Part shown: one piece after another, positions 18,465 through 27,868 of the stretch | How positions within the stretch are numbered: position 1 is the first letter of the stretch | Layout: every line of letters starts with the position of its first letter | DNA from: Mycolicibacterium rhodesiae JS60 | Lineage (GTDB): Bacteria > Actinomycetota > Actinomycetes > Mycobacteriales > Mycobacteriaceae | Length of the DNA: 64,000 bases | Direction of reading: 5' to 3' | NCBI GenBank assembly: GCA_000230935.2 | Contig: AGIQ01000011.1 | Location: 49,476 to 113,475, forward strand | The notes under the pieces: generated by a model | Databases searched by the model: none | Told to the model about the DNA's origin: nothing | What the model saw: only the letters and a program-made list of their open reading frames with translations | Program-made: the position numbers and the translations under genes

Positions 18465-18493
18465 ACACTCGTGACGTCAGGGTATACGAGTGT
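18465..18493. promoter_or_regulatory. Second inverted repeat upstream of the diiron-like hydrolase
   Basis: Perfect 8-bp arms ACACTCGT and ACGAGTGT are separated by 13 nt, between the tetR operator and the ATG at 18552. It is unlike the TTACAT-type sites, so it may bind another regulator or form a leader hairpin. Confidence 0.4.
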
Positions 18494-18551
18494 TACGGTC
18501 TGCCGCATTTCTGACGCGGTCGAAGTCGGCAGGTTCTCGGAGGTGGCGAAC

Positions 18552-19484
18552 ATGACCGAGCTGATAATCCGCAAGATCCCATGGGTGTTCGACGAGTCGG
18601 TGCCGTTTCTCTGGCAACCGGCCAATCCGAACTTCAGCATGTTCTGCAATGCATTCACCTTCATCGCAGTGCCTTTCGAGAAGTACATCATCGCTGCGCT
18701 GCGCACGTCTCAGGACCGGCTCGACGAAGATCCGGATGTTGCCGCCGAGGCCGAGGCCTTCCTGCGTCAGGAGGCGCAACATGCTGCCGCACACCGCAAG
18801 CACATGTTGGCGTTGATCGCCCAGTACCCGAAGCTCGAACGGGCCTACGAGTCCGCGATCACAGCGTATGACGATCTCATCGAGGCGCACCCGGTGGAAT
18901 TCCACGCCGCCTATGTCGCGAACCTGGAGGCGACGTTCACACCGCTGTTCAAACTGGTGCTCGACAATCGCGATGCGTTGTTCGGCGGCGGAGACGCGCG
19001 GGTCGCCTCGTTGATGACCTGGCACTTCGTCGAGGAGATCGAACATCGCGGCTCGGGGCTGATCTTGTGCCAGAAGCTGAACGAGAATCCGTGGTATCGC
19101 GTCAAGCGAATCTGGTCGACGTTCCAGCACACGGCCAAGGTCATGGAGCAGATCGCCGAACACATCGACGATGCCGTACCGGTCGAAGACCGGATCGTTT
19201 CCGCCACGGAATTGCTTGGTGGAGGCGGGTTCGTGCAAGACCTGGTGATCAAGCGACTCACTCCGCGGCGCCGTCGCGACCCGCACGAGATCACCGGGAT
19301 CTTCGACTCAGTGCCGATGGGGGGGCTCGTCAAAATGGTTGTCCGACTTGCCTTGTCGCAAACGCCCTATCACGACCCGGCAAATCAGCCGCTACCCGAG
19401 TGGGCCGACATCTGGATGCGGGAGTATGACCGGGGGACGGATATGACGACATTCGTCGGCAGCGCGAATCCTCAGCAGCGGTAA
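18552..19484 (+). CDS. Metal-dependent hydrolase (PF10118-type, ferritin-like motifs)
   Basis: The 310-residue protein resembles the bacterial family called predicted metal-dependent hydrolase. Acidic and His residues characteristic of a helical metal site appear in EAEAFLRQEAQHAAAHRKHM (near 65-85) and WHFVEEIEHRG (near 158-168), giving E-x6-H-like and E-E-x2-E-H patterns. The real reaction is unproven. Start ATG 18552 follows GGAGGTGG, while a longer frame upstream overlaps the inverted repeat. It converges with and overlaps the amidohydrolase gene by 13 nt at the 3' end. Confidence 0.75.
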   Translation: MTELIIRKIPWVFDESVPFLWQPANPNFSMFCNAFTFIAVPFEKYIIAALRTSQDRLDEDPDVAAEAEAFLRQEAQHAAAHRKHMLALIAQYPKLERAYESAITAYDDLIEAHPVEFHAAYVANLEATFTPLFKLVLDNRDALFGGGDARVASLMTWHFVEEIEHRGSGLILCQKLNENPWYRVKRIWSTFQHTAKVMEQIAEHIDDAVPVEDRIVSATELLGGGGFVQDLVIKRLTPRRRRDPHEITGIFDSVPMGGLVKMVVRLALSQTPYHDPANQPLPEWADIWMREYDRGTDMTTFVGSANPQQR

Positions 19485-20350
19485 ACGCGTTCGGCGTTCG
19501 CCGCGAAGAGCTTGTCGCGGTCGTCGGCGCTCAGGCCGGCGGTGATGGTCGAGTAGGCCGTGTAGAGGTCGTCAAAGCTGCCATGCAAACCGTCGACGGG
19601 GAAGTTGCTCGCGAACAGGCAGCGGTCGGCGCCGAACGCCTCGATGACGTACTCGATCCAAGGCGTCAGCGCATCAACCGACATCGTGCCGAGCGGCATC
19701 GCCAATCCGGAGAGTTTGCAGAAGACGTTCTCGCCCAGCCCGGCCAGCGCCCTGATACCCGCTTGCCATAACATCCGTTCTTCGTCGGAGGTGTTGCGCG
19801 GCGCGCCGGTGTGTTCGATGACCACGACCAGATCGCCGTGCTCTCTCAGCCCGGTGGCGGTGGCGACCAGTTGGTCGGGATGGATCATCACTTCGTAAAC
19901 TAATTCGCGCTCAGTCAGCGCGCGCAGCACCTCGGCTGCGAAAAGCTCTGACCGGCGCGTGCCCATCGCGCGTACCCCCCGGAATCGGCTGGCCGCCGAC
20001 TGCCGGTCCAGCGCGCTCACCGAGTCCGCGATGGTGTCCGTCGTCAGCAGGCCGCCGATGATGGCATCCGGGTGCCCGTCGGTGTCCGCGCGCCGATCGA
20101 GTTCGAGCGTCTCGTCCGCGGAGTGGGCGCCGGTCGCTGCGGCGACATTGACCAGCTTCTCCACGTTCCAGCCGGCACTCTCGGTGCGGTAGGCCGGCAC
20201 GTCGAATCGCCGCGACATCCCGCTGACGTCACCCATGTCGAGGGTGGCCTGATCCTTGGACAGGTAGGGATACCAGTCGGCACGTGCCGGATCCCACAGG
20301 TGCACATGGGCGTCGACGATGCGGGCCGGTCGGGATGCTGCTGATGTCAT
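19472..20350 (-). CDS. Amidohydrolase-family protein (TIM-barrel hydrolase)
   Basis: A 292-residue amidohydrolase-2 type protein. The first metal-binding strand is IVDAHVHLWDPARADWYPYL (residues 11-30), then VIEHTGAPRN near 175 and CLFASNFPVDGLHGSF near 245 with the late Asp replaced by a SNFPVD pattern common in lactonase-like members. The family hydrolyses lactones or C-N/C-C bonds, so hydrolysis of a Baeyer-Villiger lactone made by the neighbouring monooxygenase is a reasonable inference. Its start overlaps the end of the SDR gene by 4 nt. Confidence 0.8.
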   Translation of the reverse strand: MTSAASRPARIVDAHVHLWDPARADWYPYLSKDQATLDMGDVSGMSRRFDVPAYRTESAGWNVEKLVNVAAATGAHSADETLELDRRADTDGHPDAIIGGLLTTDTIADSVSALDRQSAASRFRGVRAMGTRRSELFAAEVLRALTERELVYEVMIHPDQLVATATGLREHGDLVVVIEHTGAPRNTSDEERMLWQAGIRALAGLGENVFCKLSGLAMPLGTMSVDALTPWIEYVIEAFGADRCLFASNFPVDGLHGSFDDLYTAYSTITAGLSADDRDKLFAANAERVYRC

Positions 20351-21927
20351 CGCGGCTGCACGACCTCTCGCAGGGTGTCGTCGAACCAGGTGGGCACCGC
20401 AGGACCACCGAAGCTGATGCTCCCGATCGGACGCGGATGGCTGCGCAATCCGAACCAGCCGTCACCCGTGGCCAATTCAGCTCCCGCGAGTTCGGCCGTA
20501 TCTGGACCGCAGACCAGATGCGCCACCAGTTCGGCTGGTACCTGGCCGGATTCGGCGCTGATCGCGAACGGTTGTACCCGGCCGTCGGTGGCACTACGTC
20601 CCGCACGGGCCAGTTGGGCGCAGGCTTGAGCACGGCTACGCCCACCAGCGGTGGTGGCGTCGGTGACCGTGACCAGCCGGATCGTCCGGCCTCCGGCCGA
20701 CGCCAGGTCGGCCACGGACCGGGCCCATTGCGCGTCGGCATGGATGCGCTCGACGATGCCGTCGTGCTCGGCGAGGATGCGCTGCCAGCCGGTGGCCGCG
20801 GTCGCGGCCACCGGGCCGGCCATGGCGACCACCACCGCGTCCAGCGCCCCGATGTCGGCCAGCGCGGCCGGTGTATCGACGGGATGGCACGTGACTCCGC
20901 GCGCGGCCAGCACAGCACCAACCGCGGCAGCCACGTCCGGGCGGTCGGTCACGAGCGCACATGATCGGGCAGCGGCGGGTGGCAGTTGCTCCGCCGGCGG
21001 AGCATCGAAGACCGATCTGAACCGGGCATTGCTACCGCCGGTGCTGGCTTGCTGGATCTCCGACGGCGCCAGCGCAACTTCGGTCGCGACCGCCATCAGC
21101 CGCCCCTGATCGGTGACACCATCGCTGCGGACGACCTCGATGAGCCGCGGCTCGTCGATCACCGCGACCTCGGATCCGCCGGCGAACAGCACCCGGCCCC
21201 GGCAGGCGTGGAAGCCCTCAGCCACCAGGTGTGCACCAAGGGGACCGAGCTGTTCGGGGGTCGGCATCGAACCCAGGGACAGCCCGCCAGTGCCGGCACT
21301 GCTCGTCGGCACTTTCCCGCCCGTGGCGGCGGCGACCATTCGGGTGGCGGCGATCGGTGATATGGCGTTGACTACGACGCCGTCGGGAGCATGCCTGCCC
21401 AGCTGCCAGGTCAGCGATGCTACGGCGCGCTTGGCGCAACTGTAGGCACCCACGTTGGCCGGGCGCCACCCCGATCCCGACGTGACGCCGAGGATGTGTC
21501 CACCCCCCGCCGCGACCATCAGCGGCATGGCCGCGTCCAACACGTTGCGGTACCCGTCGAGATGTACCGTGAGCACGCTTCGCCAGTCTTCGTCGCTGCC
21601 CTCGGTGAACGTCGTTGGGCGGCTGATGCCGGCCACGTTGATGACCGCGTCGAGCGCTCCGAATTCCTCGGCCAGGCCGGTGAACAATCGATGAATACCG
21701 GCTGCGTCGGTGACCGAGGTGTCTGATGTCCGGGCGGCACCGCCGGCCGCGATGATCTTGTCCGCCGTGGTCTGCCCGGCATCGGGCAATCGCCGGGCGC
21801 CGTCCACCGATACCATCGGATCGACCGTGACGACGAATGCTCCTGCACGTCCGAGTGATTCGGCGATCGCGGCGCCTATCCCGCCGCCACCGCCGGTGAC
21901 GACGACCACCCGTCGCCGATCGCTCAC
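20347..21927 (-). CDS. Two-domain short-chain dehydrogenase/reductase
   Basis: This 526-residue protein is twice the size of a normal SDR. Residues 1-about 270 form a complete SDR: VVVTGGGGGIGAAIAESLG (cofactor loop), NVAGISRP, TSGSGW and YSCAK with catalytic Tyr and Lys. Residues about 300-526 look like a second, degenerate Rossmann/SDR unit (SCALVTDRPDVAAAVGAVLA; MAGPVAA) without a YxxxK motif. An NAD(P)-dependent alcohol/ketone step is expected from the first half. The GTG start at 21927 overlaps the BVMO end by 4 nt, placing BVMO, SDR and amidohydrolase in one operon. Confidence 0.82.
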   Translation of the reverse strand: MSDRRRVVVVTGGGGGIGAAIAESLGRAGAFVVTVDPMVSVDGARRLPDAGQTTADKIIAAGGAARTSDTSVTDAAGIHRLFTGLAEEFGALDAVINVAGISRPTTFTEGSDEDWRSVLTVHLDGYRNVLDAAMPLMVAAGGGHILGVTSGSGWRPANVGAYSCAKRAVASLTWQLGRHAPDGVVVNAISPIAATRMVAAATGGKVPTSSAGTGGLSLGSMPTPEQLGPLGAHLVAEGFHACRGRVLFAGGSEVAVIDEPRLIEVVRSDGVTDQGRLMAVATEVALAPSEIQQASTGGSNARFRSVFDAPPAEQLPPAAARSCALVTDRPDVAAAVGAVLAARGVTCHPVDTPAALADIGALDAVVVAMAGPVAATAATGWQRILAEHDGIVERIHADAQWARSVADLASAGGRTIRLVTVTDATTAGGRSRAQACAQLARAGRSATDGRVQPFAISAESGQVPAELVAHLVCGPDTAELAGAELATGDGWFGLRSHPRPIGSISFGGPAVPTWFDDTLREVVQPR

Positions 21928-23708
21928 GCCGTCTCCAGTCCCTCTAATCCACCTGCGGCGAGCCAGCCCTCCAGCAAGTCGCGGTAGGCGAAGTAATCGC
22001 CAAAGCCCTTGCCGTAGTTGGTATCGCGTGCTCTGATTCCACCCGGGTCGCCCTCATTGTTGAGTCGCGACGGCGTGCAGGCCGACATGACCGCGCTGGG
22101 ATCGACGTGGGTGTCGACGATCTGTTTGATCCAGTCGGCCTCGGCCGCGGCACTCACGTCGAACACGACTGCACCCCGCTTCTCGAGCAGGGCCACGGTG
22201 CCGGCCACGAACTCGGCGCCGAGGACGGCAATTTGGGTGTAGTTGACGGTGACCACCGCTTGTTGGCCGGGCGCGGGCATGACGAACATGTTCGGGAAAC
22301 CGCGACTCATCATTCCGAACAGGCTTGCGGAGCCGTCGGCCCACTTCTCGGCCAGTGTCATGCCGCCACGGCCGACGATATCGTGACCGACGCGGCGCTG
22401 CAGCGGCGTGACCTCGGCCTCGAAGCCGGTGCCGTAAACAATGCAATCAACCTCGTACTGCCGATCGCCGACCATCGGGCCCCGCTCGGTGATCCGCTCG
22501 ACGCCCGCCGGGCAGTCCACCAACGTCACGTTGGGGCGGTTGAACGCGTCGAAGTACTCATCGTGGAAGCACGGTCGCTTGCACAGGTACCGGTAGTACG
22601 GCTTCAGTGCGGCAGCCACCTCCGGATTCTTGACCAGCCGGTCGATGCGCTGCCGGTGTTCTTCCATGATCGCGAAGTCGAGTTCCTCGGCGTGACGCAG
22701 GAACTCGGCGACACTGGCCCCCGCGATTCGCGGCGGGTTCTGCACCGCGGCGTAGTGGCGTGTCCAGCCGTCGTCGGTGAGGTCGGCGTCGACTGGACGG
22801 CCCAGCATGATTGACTGGAAGTTGTCCATCCGCGCCTTCTGCCAACCCGGAGTCAGCGTCTTGGCGAAGGCTGGGTCGGTGGGACGGTTATCGCGGACCC
22901 CGATCGCCGACGGTGTGCGTTGGAAGACGTAGACGTGCTTGGCCGCCTCGGCGAGCGGTGGCAGAACTTGCAGGCCGCTGGCGCCGGTGCCGATCAGGGC
23001 GACGGTTTTGTCGCCCAGATTGGTGAGCGCTTCGCCCGCCGCCCCACCGGTGTACTCGTAGTCCCACCGGGCAGTGTGGAACGCTCGGCCCGAGTAGTCG
23101 TCCATGCCGGGGATGACGGGCAGCTTCAACAAGTTCAAGATGCCAACGGCCAGTACGTAGTATCGGCACGACAGCTCGTCGCCCCGGTCGGTGTGTACGG
23201 TCCACCGCCGGGTTTCCTCGTTCCACACCGCTCGGGTGATACCGGTATGGAACAGGGCATCGGACACCAGGTCGAATCGCTCGGCGACGGCTTGCAGATG
23301 TTGCCTGATCTCCTCGCCGAAGGCGTAGCGACGGGTCGGGACGTAATCGAGCTCCTCCAGCATGGGCAGGTATTGATAGGACTCGAGATCACACATCACA
23401 CCCGGGTAGCGGTTCCAGTACCAGGTGCCGCCTACGCCGCCGGCTAGATCGACGATTCTGATGCGTTCAACGCCGGCCTTTCGGAGTTCGGCACCGGCCA
23501 GCAGCCCCGCGATGCCGCCCCCGACGATCACTACGTCCGGATCGTCGATGACCGGGTCGCGCTCGATGCGGGGTGTGAACGGGTCGGCCCGGTATCCGGC
23601 CAGGCGATCGTCGTGTGCGAGATCGCGGATGGCCGCGCGGCCAGGAACCAGGCGCCGGTCACGCTCGGCCAGGTACTTCGCGCGGACAGCTTCGGGGTCG
23701 AAGGTCAT
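21924..23708 (-). CDS. Flavin-containing monooxygenase, Baeyer-Villiger type
   Basis: The 594-residue protein has the FAD site VVIVGGGIAGLLAGAELRKAG (near 60), the NADPH site ALIGTGASGLQVLPPL (near 236), and a Baeyer-Villiger fingerprint variant YSGRAFHTARWDYE (near 205) in which the usual final Pro is Asp. The extended N-terminal arm is typical of cyclohexanone- and steroid-type BVMOs. Such enzymes insert oxygen next to a ketone to give an ester or lactone. I prefer ATG 23708 (MTFDPEA, after GGAAG) over ATG 23729. Operator site 4 lies 32 nt upstream. Confidence 0.87.
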   Translation of the reverse strand: MTFDPEAVRAKYLAERDRRLVPGRAAIRDLAHDDRLAGYRADPFTPRIERDPVIDDPDVVIVGGGIAGLLAGAELRKAGVERIRIVDLAGGVGGTWYWNRYPGVMCDLESYQYLPMLEELDYVPTRRYAFGEEIRQHLQAVAERFDLVSDALFHTGITRAVWNEETRRWTVHTDRGDELSCRYYVLAVGILNLLKLPVIPGMDDYSGRAFHTARWDYEYTGGAAGEALTNLGDKTVALIGTGASGLQVLPPLAEAAKHVYVFQRTPSAIGVRDNRPTDPAFAKTLTPGWQKARMDNFQSIMLGRPVDADLTDDGWTRHYAAVQNPPRIAGASVAEFLRHAEELDFAIMEEHRQRIDRLVKNPEVAAALKPYYRYLCKRPCFHDEYFDAFNRPNVTLVDCPAGVERITERGPMVGDRQYEVDCIVYGTGFEAEVTPLQRRVGHDIVGRGGMTLAEKWADGSASLFGMMSRGFPNMFVMPAPGQQAVVTVNYTQIAVLGAEFVAGTVALLEKRGAVVFDVSAAAEADWIKQIVDTHVDPSAVMSACTPSRLNNEGDPGGIRARDTNYGKGFGDYFAYRDLLEGWLAAGGLEGLETA

Positions 23709-23739
23709 GACACTTCCGTTCTGCGGCATCGTGATGATG

Positions 23740-23763
23740 TTACAAACAATCCCACAAATGTAA
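23740..23763. promoter_or_regulatory. Island operator site 4 (TTACAA-N12-ATGTAA)
   Basis: A 24-bp inverted repeat (5 of 6 arm pairs) in the 219-nt divergent region between the BVMO operon and the acyl-CoA ligase operon. It is close to the BVMO start and could act on both promoters. Confidence 0.65.
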
Positions 23764-23888
23764 ATGATCCGAGCATACGATTCGGCTTATCGGCATCGGG
23801 CACAGGCGGAACCGGGCAACGGTGCTGACGCGATTCGTCCGCGCCCTGCAGGGGCCAGCTGTAACGCCCGGCCCATCGCTATATTACT

Positions 23889-23902
23889 ATTATCGCAAGA
23901 TA
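23889..23902. promoter_or_regulatory. Short palindrome TTATC-GCAA-GATAA before the acyl-CoA ligase gene
   Basis: Perfect 5-bp arms around GCAA lie in an unusually AT-rich patch 26 nt upstream of the GTG at 23928. This could be a second operator or overlap the promoter -10 region. No known regulator is assigned. Confidence 0.3.
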
Positions 23903-23927
23903 AGGCTTCGCCAGGAGGGAATCGCCT

Positions 23928-25538
23928 GTGCCACCGATGGCCCGGAGTGTTGCTGCGTTGGTCCGTGTCCGGGCCGACGATGACGCCACCGGGTTGATCT
24001 TCGGGGAGCAGGTGTGGACTTGGCGCGAAGTGGTCCGGGAAGCGGCGACCAGGGCGGCATGGATGCAGTCGGTTCTTGCTCCCGGCCGGCCGCCTCATAT
24101 CGGAGTGTTGCTGCCGAACGTGCCTGAATACGTGTTCCAGATTCTCGGTGCCGCCCTTGCCGGTTCGTGCATCGTGGGCCTGAACGCAACGCGTCGCGGC
24201 GAAGAGATCAGCCGCGATGTGAAGCACACTGCATGTCAATTCGTGTTGTCCGACAAGACATATGGAGATCTCCTGGCTGCGGACTTCACGGTCGAGACCC
24301 AACCCTGGTCGGTGCACCGTGGTGCGGAACTGCCGCCGACTGACCCTGCTGACGACACGCTGTTGTATCTGATTTTCACCTCAGGCTCGACGTCCGCGCC
24401 GAAGGCTGCCAAGTGCAGTCAGCGGCGGTTCGCGGGCGTCGCAACGCAGATGCCTTTCACGCCTTCGGACGTCCTGTACTGCCCGATGTCGCTGGCGCAC
24501 GGGAATGCGCTGTCATCGACCCTGCTTCCGGCATTGGCCAGCGGGGCCACGCTTGCCTTGCGGGATCGGTTCTCGGCGACGTCCTGGCTAGCCGATGTTC
24601 GCAGGACAAGAGCGACATTCACGAATACTGTCGGCCGGGCACTGGGGTACGTACTGGCGACACCGCCGAGCCCCGACGACCGTGATCACTGCCTCAAGTT
24701 CGTCCTGGCACCCGAAGCATCTCCGCGAGACACCGCCGAGTTCGCGAAGCGATTCGGAGTGCGAGTGTTCAGCGGCTATGGATCCAGCGAGGGCGGTATC
24801 GTGCTGATGCCTGCCGCCAAGCCGGGCTCATTGGGCACAGCCCCGCCGGGTGCCGACATCGACGTCGTCGACGAGGCCGGAAACCCCTGTCAGACAGCCG
24901 AGTTCGATGACGATGGAAAGCTGCAGAACGCCACCGCGGCCATTGGCGAACTCGTGCGCAAAGATACCGCCGGCTCTTTCGAGGGCTACTGGGACAATCC
25001 CGAAGCCGAGGCCGAACGGCTGCGCGATGGCTGGTTCTGGTCGGGTGATCTGGCCTATCGGGACGGCGACGGCGTGTTCTGGTTCGCCGGTCGGGTGGGG
25101 GACTGGCTGCGGGTGGACTCAGAGAACTTTGCGGCCGCGCCGGTGGAGCGCATTCTGTCCAGGTTCGAGGATGCTGCCGCAGTCGCGGTTGTCGGTGTTC
25201 CCGATCCGGTGGCGGGTGATCAGGTGATGGCGGCGGTCGAACTCGCGCCTGGCCGGGTGTTCGACCCCGTGGCGTTCCGGGAGTTCCTGGCCAATCAGGG
25301 TGATCTCGGCACGAAGTGGTCACCGCGTTTCGTCCGTATCATGCGTGCCATACCGGTGATCGGGCACGGCAAGATCGACAAGAAGCCGCTGCGTCGCGAC
25401 GCTTGGCTTACCGAAGACCCGGTGTGGTGGCGACCGCCGCGCTGCGGCGAATACACCCCCATGACGGATGAGGATCGGGACGCCGTGCGGCGCGAATTCG
25501 CCACCCATGGCAGAAGTGACGCACATCCGAACGTATGA
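23928..25538 (+). CDS. Acyl-CoA synthetase / AMP-dependent ligase
   Basis: A 536-residue ANL-superfamily ligase. The phosphate loop reads LIFTSGSTSAPKAAK (near 148-162), the A5 motif is GYGSSEGGIV (near 282) and the A7 motif is WSGDLAYRDGDGVFWFAGR (near 370), followed by RVGDWLRVDSENFAA. The C-terminal lysine motif GHGKIDKKPLRRD is intact. It activates a carboxylic acid as CoA thioester, the entry to beta-oxidation. Start GTG 23928 follows AGGAGG. It heads an operon with the crotonase and thiolase-like genes. Substrate unknown. Confidence 0.88.
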   Translation: MPPMARSVAALVRVRADDDATGLIFGEQVWTWREVVREAATRAAWMQSVLAPGRPPHIGVLLPNVPEYVFQILGAALAGSCIVGLNATRRGEEISRDVKHTACQFVLSDKTYGDLLAADFTVETQPWSVHRGAELPPTDPADDTLLYLIFTSGSTSAPKAAKCSQRRFAGVATQMPFTPSDVLYCPMSLAHGNALSSTLLPALASGATLALRDRFSATSWLADVRRTRATFTNTVGRALGYVLATPPSPDDRDHCLKFVLAPEASPRDTAEFAKRFGVRVFSGYGSSEGGIVLMPAAKPGSLGTAPPGADIDVVDEAGNPCQTAEFDDDGKLQNATAAIGELVRKDTAGSFEGYWDNPEAEAERLRDGWFWSGDLAYRDGDGVFWFAGRVGDWLRVDSENFAAAPVERILSRFEDAAAVAVVGVPDPVAGDQVMAAVELAPGRVFDPVAFREFLANQGDLGTKWSPRFVRIMRAIPVIGHGKIDKKPLRRDAWLTEDPVWWRPPRCGEYTPMTDEDRDAVRREFATHGRSDAHPNV

Positions 25539-25559
25539 CACCGCTCCGGAGAGGATCTG

Positions 25560-26381
25560 ATGCCCGTTCATTACGAAGTCGACAGCCGTGCGGGTGCCGA
25601 CCATGTCACACTCATCACGCTGGATCGACCGGAGGCCAAGAACGCATGCGACCTCGAACACTTCCATCAGCTTGCCAACGCCTGGAAGCGGTTCGAGTCT
25701 GACGACCATGCCTGGGTTGCCATCTTCACCGGCGTCGGCCGTAGCTTCATGTCCGGTGCGGACTTGAAGACGTACGTGCCCGAGATCACCGCGCTCGCGG
25801 AGAAGATCAAGGCGGGAGAAGCGGATTCGGTCAACGGGTACTCGCTGTCGGACGGCACCGACGCTGTGTTGCGAGGAACCAAGATCTACAAGCCCATCAT
25901 CGCAGCCATCAATGGTCCCTGTGTTGCAGGTGGCATGGAGATGCTCGGCGGGGTCGATATCCGAATCGCCAGCGAACACGCCACCTTCGGCGTCCTGGAG
26001 CCTGCCCGGGGGCTGTTCGCCGGTGGCGGGACCACCGTTCGGTTGCCGCGGCAACTTCCGTTCGCGCACGCGATGGAGTTTCTCTTGTGTGCCGACACGA
26101 TCGATGCTCGGCGGGCGTTCGAGATGGGACTACTCAATGCCGTCGTCGCCGAGGATGCGCTCCTGGACACGGCCTTCGAGTTCGCGGCCAGAATAACCAA
26201 GAACGCGCCGCTGGCCGTGCAGGCGACGAAACGAAGCGTTCTGGAGGGGCTCAAGCTCGACATGCGCGAGGCCTATCGCAACGAGGCCCGCATCGCGAAG
26301 GAGGTTTTCGCCAGCGAGGACGCCAAGGAGGGCCCCCGTGCCTTCGCCGAGAAGCGGCCGCCGAATTGGACTGGCCGCTGA
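25560..26381 (+). CDS. Enoyl-CoA hydratase/isomerase (crotonase family)
   Basis: The 273-residue crotonase has both CoA-oxyanion segments: FTGVGRSFMSGADLKTYV (near 60-77) and AINGPCVAGGMEMLGGVDIR (near 118-138). An insertion with an extended helix (ITALAEKIKAGEADSVNG) lies between them. It hydrates or isomerises an unsaturated acyl-CoA. It starts 21 nt after the ligase and its TGA overlaps the next ATG by one base (TGATG), so the three genes are translated as one operon. Confidence 0.88.
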   Translation: MPVHYEVDSRAGADHVTLITLDRPEAKNACDLEHFHQLANAWKRFESDDHAWVAIFTGVGRSFMSGADLKTYVPEITALAEKIKAGEADSVNGYSLSDGTDAVLRGTKIYKPIIAAINGPCVAGGMEMLGGVDIRIASEHATFGVLEPARGLFAGGGTTVRLPRQLPFAHAMEFLLCADTIDARRAFEMGLLNAVVAEDALLDTAFEFAARITKNAPLAVQATKRSVLEGLKLDMREAYRNEARIAKEVFASEDAKEGPRAFAEKRPPNWTGR

Positions 26382-27856
26382 TGGTCGACCCGTCCCGTCA
26401 ACTGTGCGTAATCGGTGTCGCTCAGCACACTGTGCACGATGCGCAGGCTCCCGAACCATTGACCGCGTGGGCCCATTGTGCCCGTGCCGCGGCGGCGTCG
26501 GCGGGTAACGAAAGCCTGCTGACGCAGCTTGATTCGGTACAGGTCGTCTACTGCCAGAGTTGGCCGTACGACGACCCGGTGGGCCGGCTTTCCGCAGAGC
26601 TGAGTGCCGAGCCGACCCATCGGTTCTATTCGGGCATCGGCGGGACCACGCCGCAGGAGCTGGTCGACCGTACCGCCGAAGCGATGAACAGAGGCGAGAT
26701 CGACCTGGCGTTGATCTGCAGTGTCGAAGCGCTTGCCACCGTGCGGGCGGCGAAGAAGCGTGGCGAGCGGTTGCCCTGGAGCCATCGCAAGTCCGCACCG
26801 TTCCCGTGGGAACCTCCGCACCCGTCTGAACTGGCGCACGATGTCGTCCAGGCGTGGGAGACGTTCCCGCTCTGGGACACCGCACGCCGGGCTGCCCGCG
26901 GCGCCTCGCTGGCCGACGATGCGGCCGAAGCTGCCGCGATGATGGCCGCGATGAGCGCAGTCGCTGAAGACAATCCGTACGCGTGGCGGCCAGTCGCACT
27001 GGATGCGGCAACCGTGGGCACACCGACCGCCGACAACCGCTACGTCGGATGGCCCTACACCAAGAACGAAGTCGCTGTCATGGACGTGGACATGTCAGCG
27101 GCGCTGTTGCTGGCGACCAGGGCGAGAGCCGACGAGCTGGGTATCGACGAGGATCGGCGGCTCTACCTCTCGGGCTATGCCGCTGCCGAGGACCCTGCCA
27201 CGGTCGCCGAGCGCGACGACATGAGCCGGTCGGTGGCGATGGCGGTGACCGGGTCGGCCGCACTGGCGCAGGCGAATCTGGGCATTGAGGACATCGATTT
27301 CTTCGACTTGTATTCGTGCTTTCCGTCGTCTGTGCGCTTGGCCTGTGATGCTCTCGGCCTCGCTGTCCACGACCCGCGTGGGCTCACTGTGACCGGCGGA
27401 CTGCCGTACGCGGGCGGACCGGCAAGCGGTTACATGACCCATGCCATCGCCAGCACATTTGACCGGGTGACCGCTCGGGGCGGCCATGCGCTGCTGACAG
27501 GGGTGGGCATGCATATGGCCAAACATGTTGCAGCGGTGTGGTCTTCATCGCCGATAGCGTCAACCGCCGACGGAAGCGTCGATCCGGTGGATCTTCAGGC
27601 CGAAGTCGAGAAGCGGCAGAAGCGCCGGCATGTACTGACAACATATGCGGGGCCGGCGACCGTAGCCGCCTATACCGTTGCCCATGGGCGTGACGGTGCC
27701 GCGGTCAGCGGGCTGGTGGTCGTCGACAGCCGCGAAGGGCGGGCGTTGGCACGGGTCGATGCGCCAGAGTTGCTGACCGACGCCGAGTCGCGGGAGTTGG
27801 TCGGCCAGCCGGTCACCGTCATCACCGACGGCAAGCGCAACACCGCGTCCTGGTGA
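26381..27856 (+). CDS. Thiolase-fold protein (acetyl-CoA acetyltransferase-like)
   Basis: A 491-residue thiolase-superfamily protein, longer than ordinary thiolases because of a C-terminal extension of about 100 residues (from ADGSVDPVDLQAEVEKRQ). The N-domain starts LCVIGVAQHTVHDAQ. The second half shows DIDFFDLYSCFPSSVRLACD, GGLPYAGGPASGYMTHAIA and ALLTGVGMHMAKH, typical of the actinobacterial acetyl-CoA acetyltransferase-like group. I do not see the standard N-terminal nucleophile Cys, so cleavage of beta-keto thioesters is uncertain. Retro-aldol or Claisen-type CoA chemistry is possible. Confidence 0.78.
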   Translation: MVDPSRQLCVIGVAQHTVHDAQAPEPLTAWAHCARAAAASAGNESLLTQLDSVQVVYCQSWPYDDPVGRLSAELSAEPTHRFYSGIGGTTPQELVDRTAEAMNRGEIDLALICSVEALATVRAAKKRGERLPWSHRKSAPFPWEPPHPSELAHDVVQAWETFPLWDTARRAARGASLADDAAEAAAMMAAMSAVAEDNPYAWRPVALDAATVGTPTADNRYVGWPYTKNEVAVMDVDMSAALLLATRARADELGIDEDRRLYLSGYAAAEDPATVAERDDMSRSVAMAVTGSAALAQANLGIEDIDFFDLYSCFPSSVRLACDALGLAVHDPRGLTVTGGLPYAGGPASGYMTHAIASTFDRVTARGGHALLTGVGMHMAKHVAAVWSSSPIASTADGSVDPVDLQAEVEKRQKRRHVLTTYAGPATVAAYTVAHGRDGAAVSGLVVVDSREGRALARVDAPELLTDAESRELVGQPVTVITDGKRNTASW

Positions 27857-27868
27857 GCCGAGGTGACG

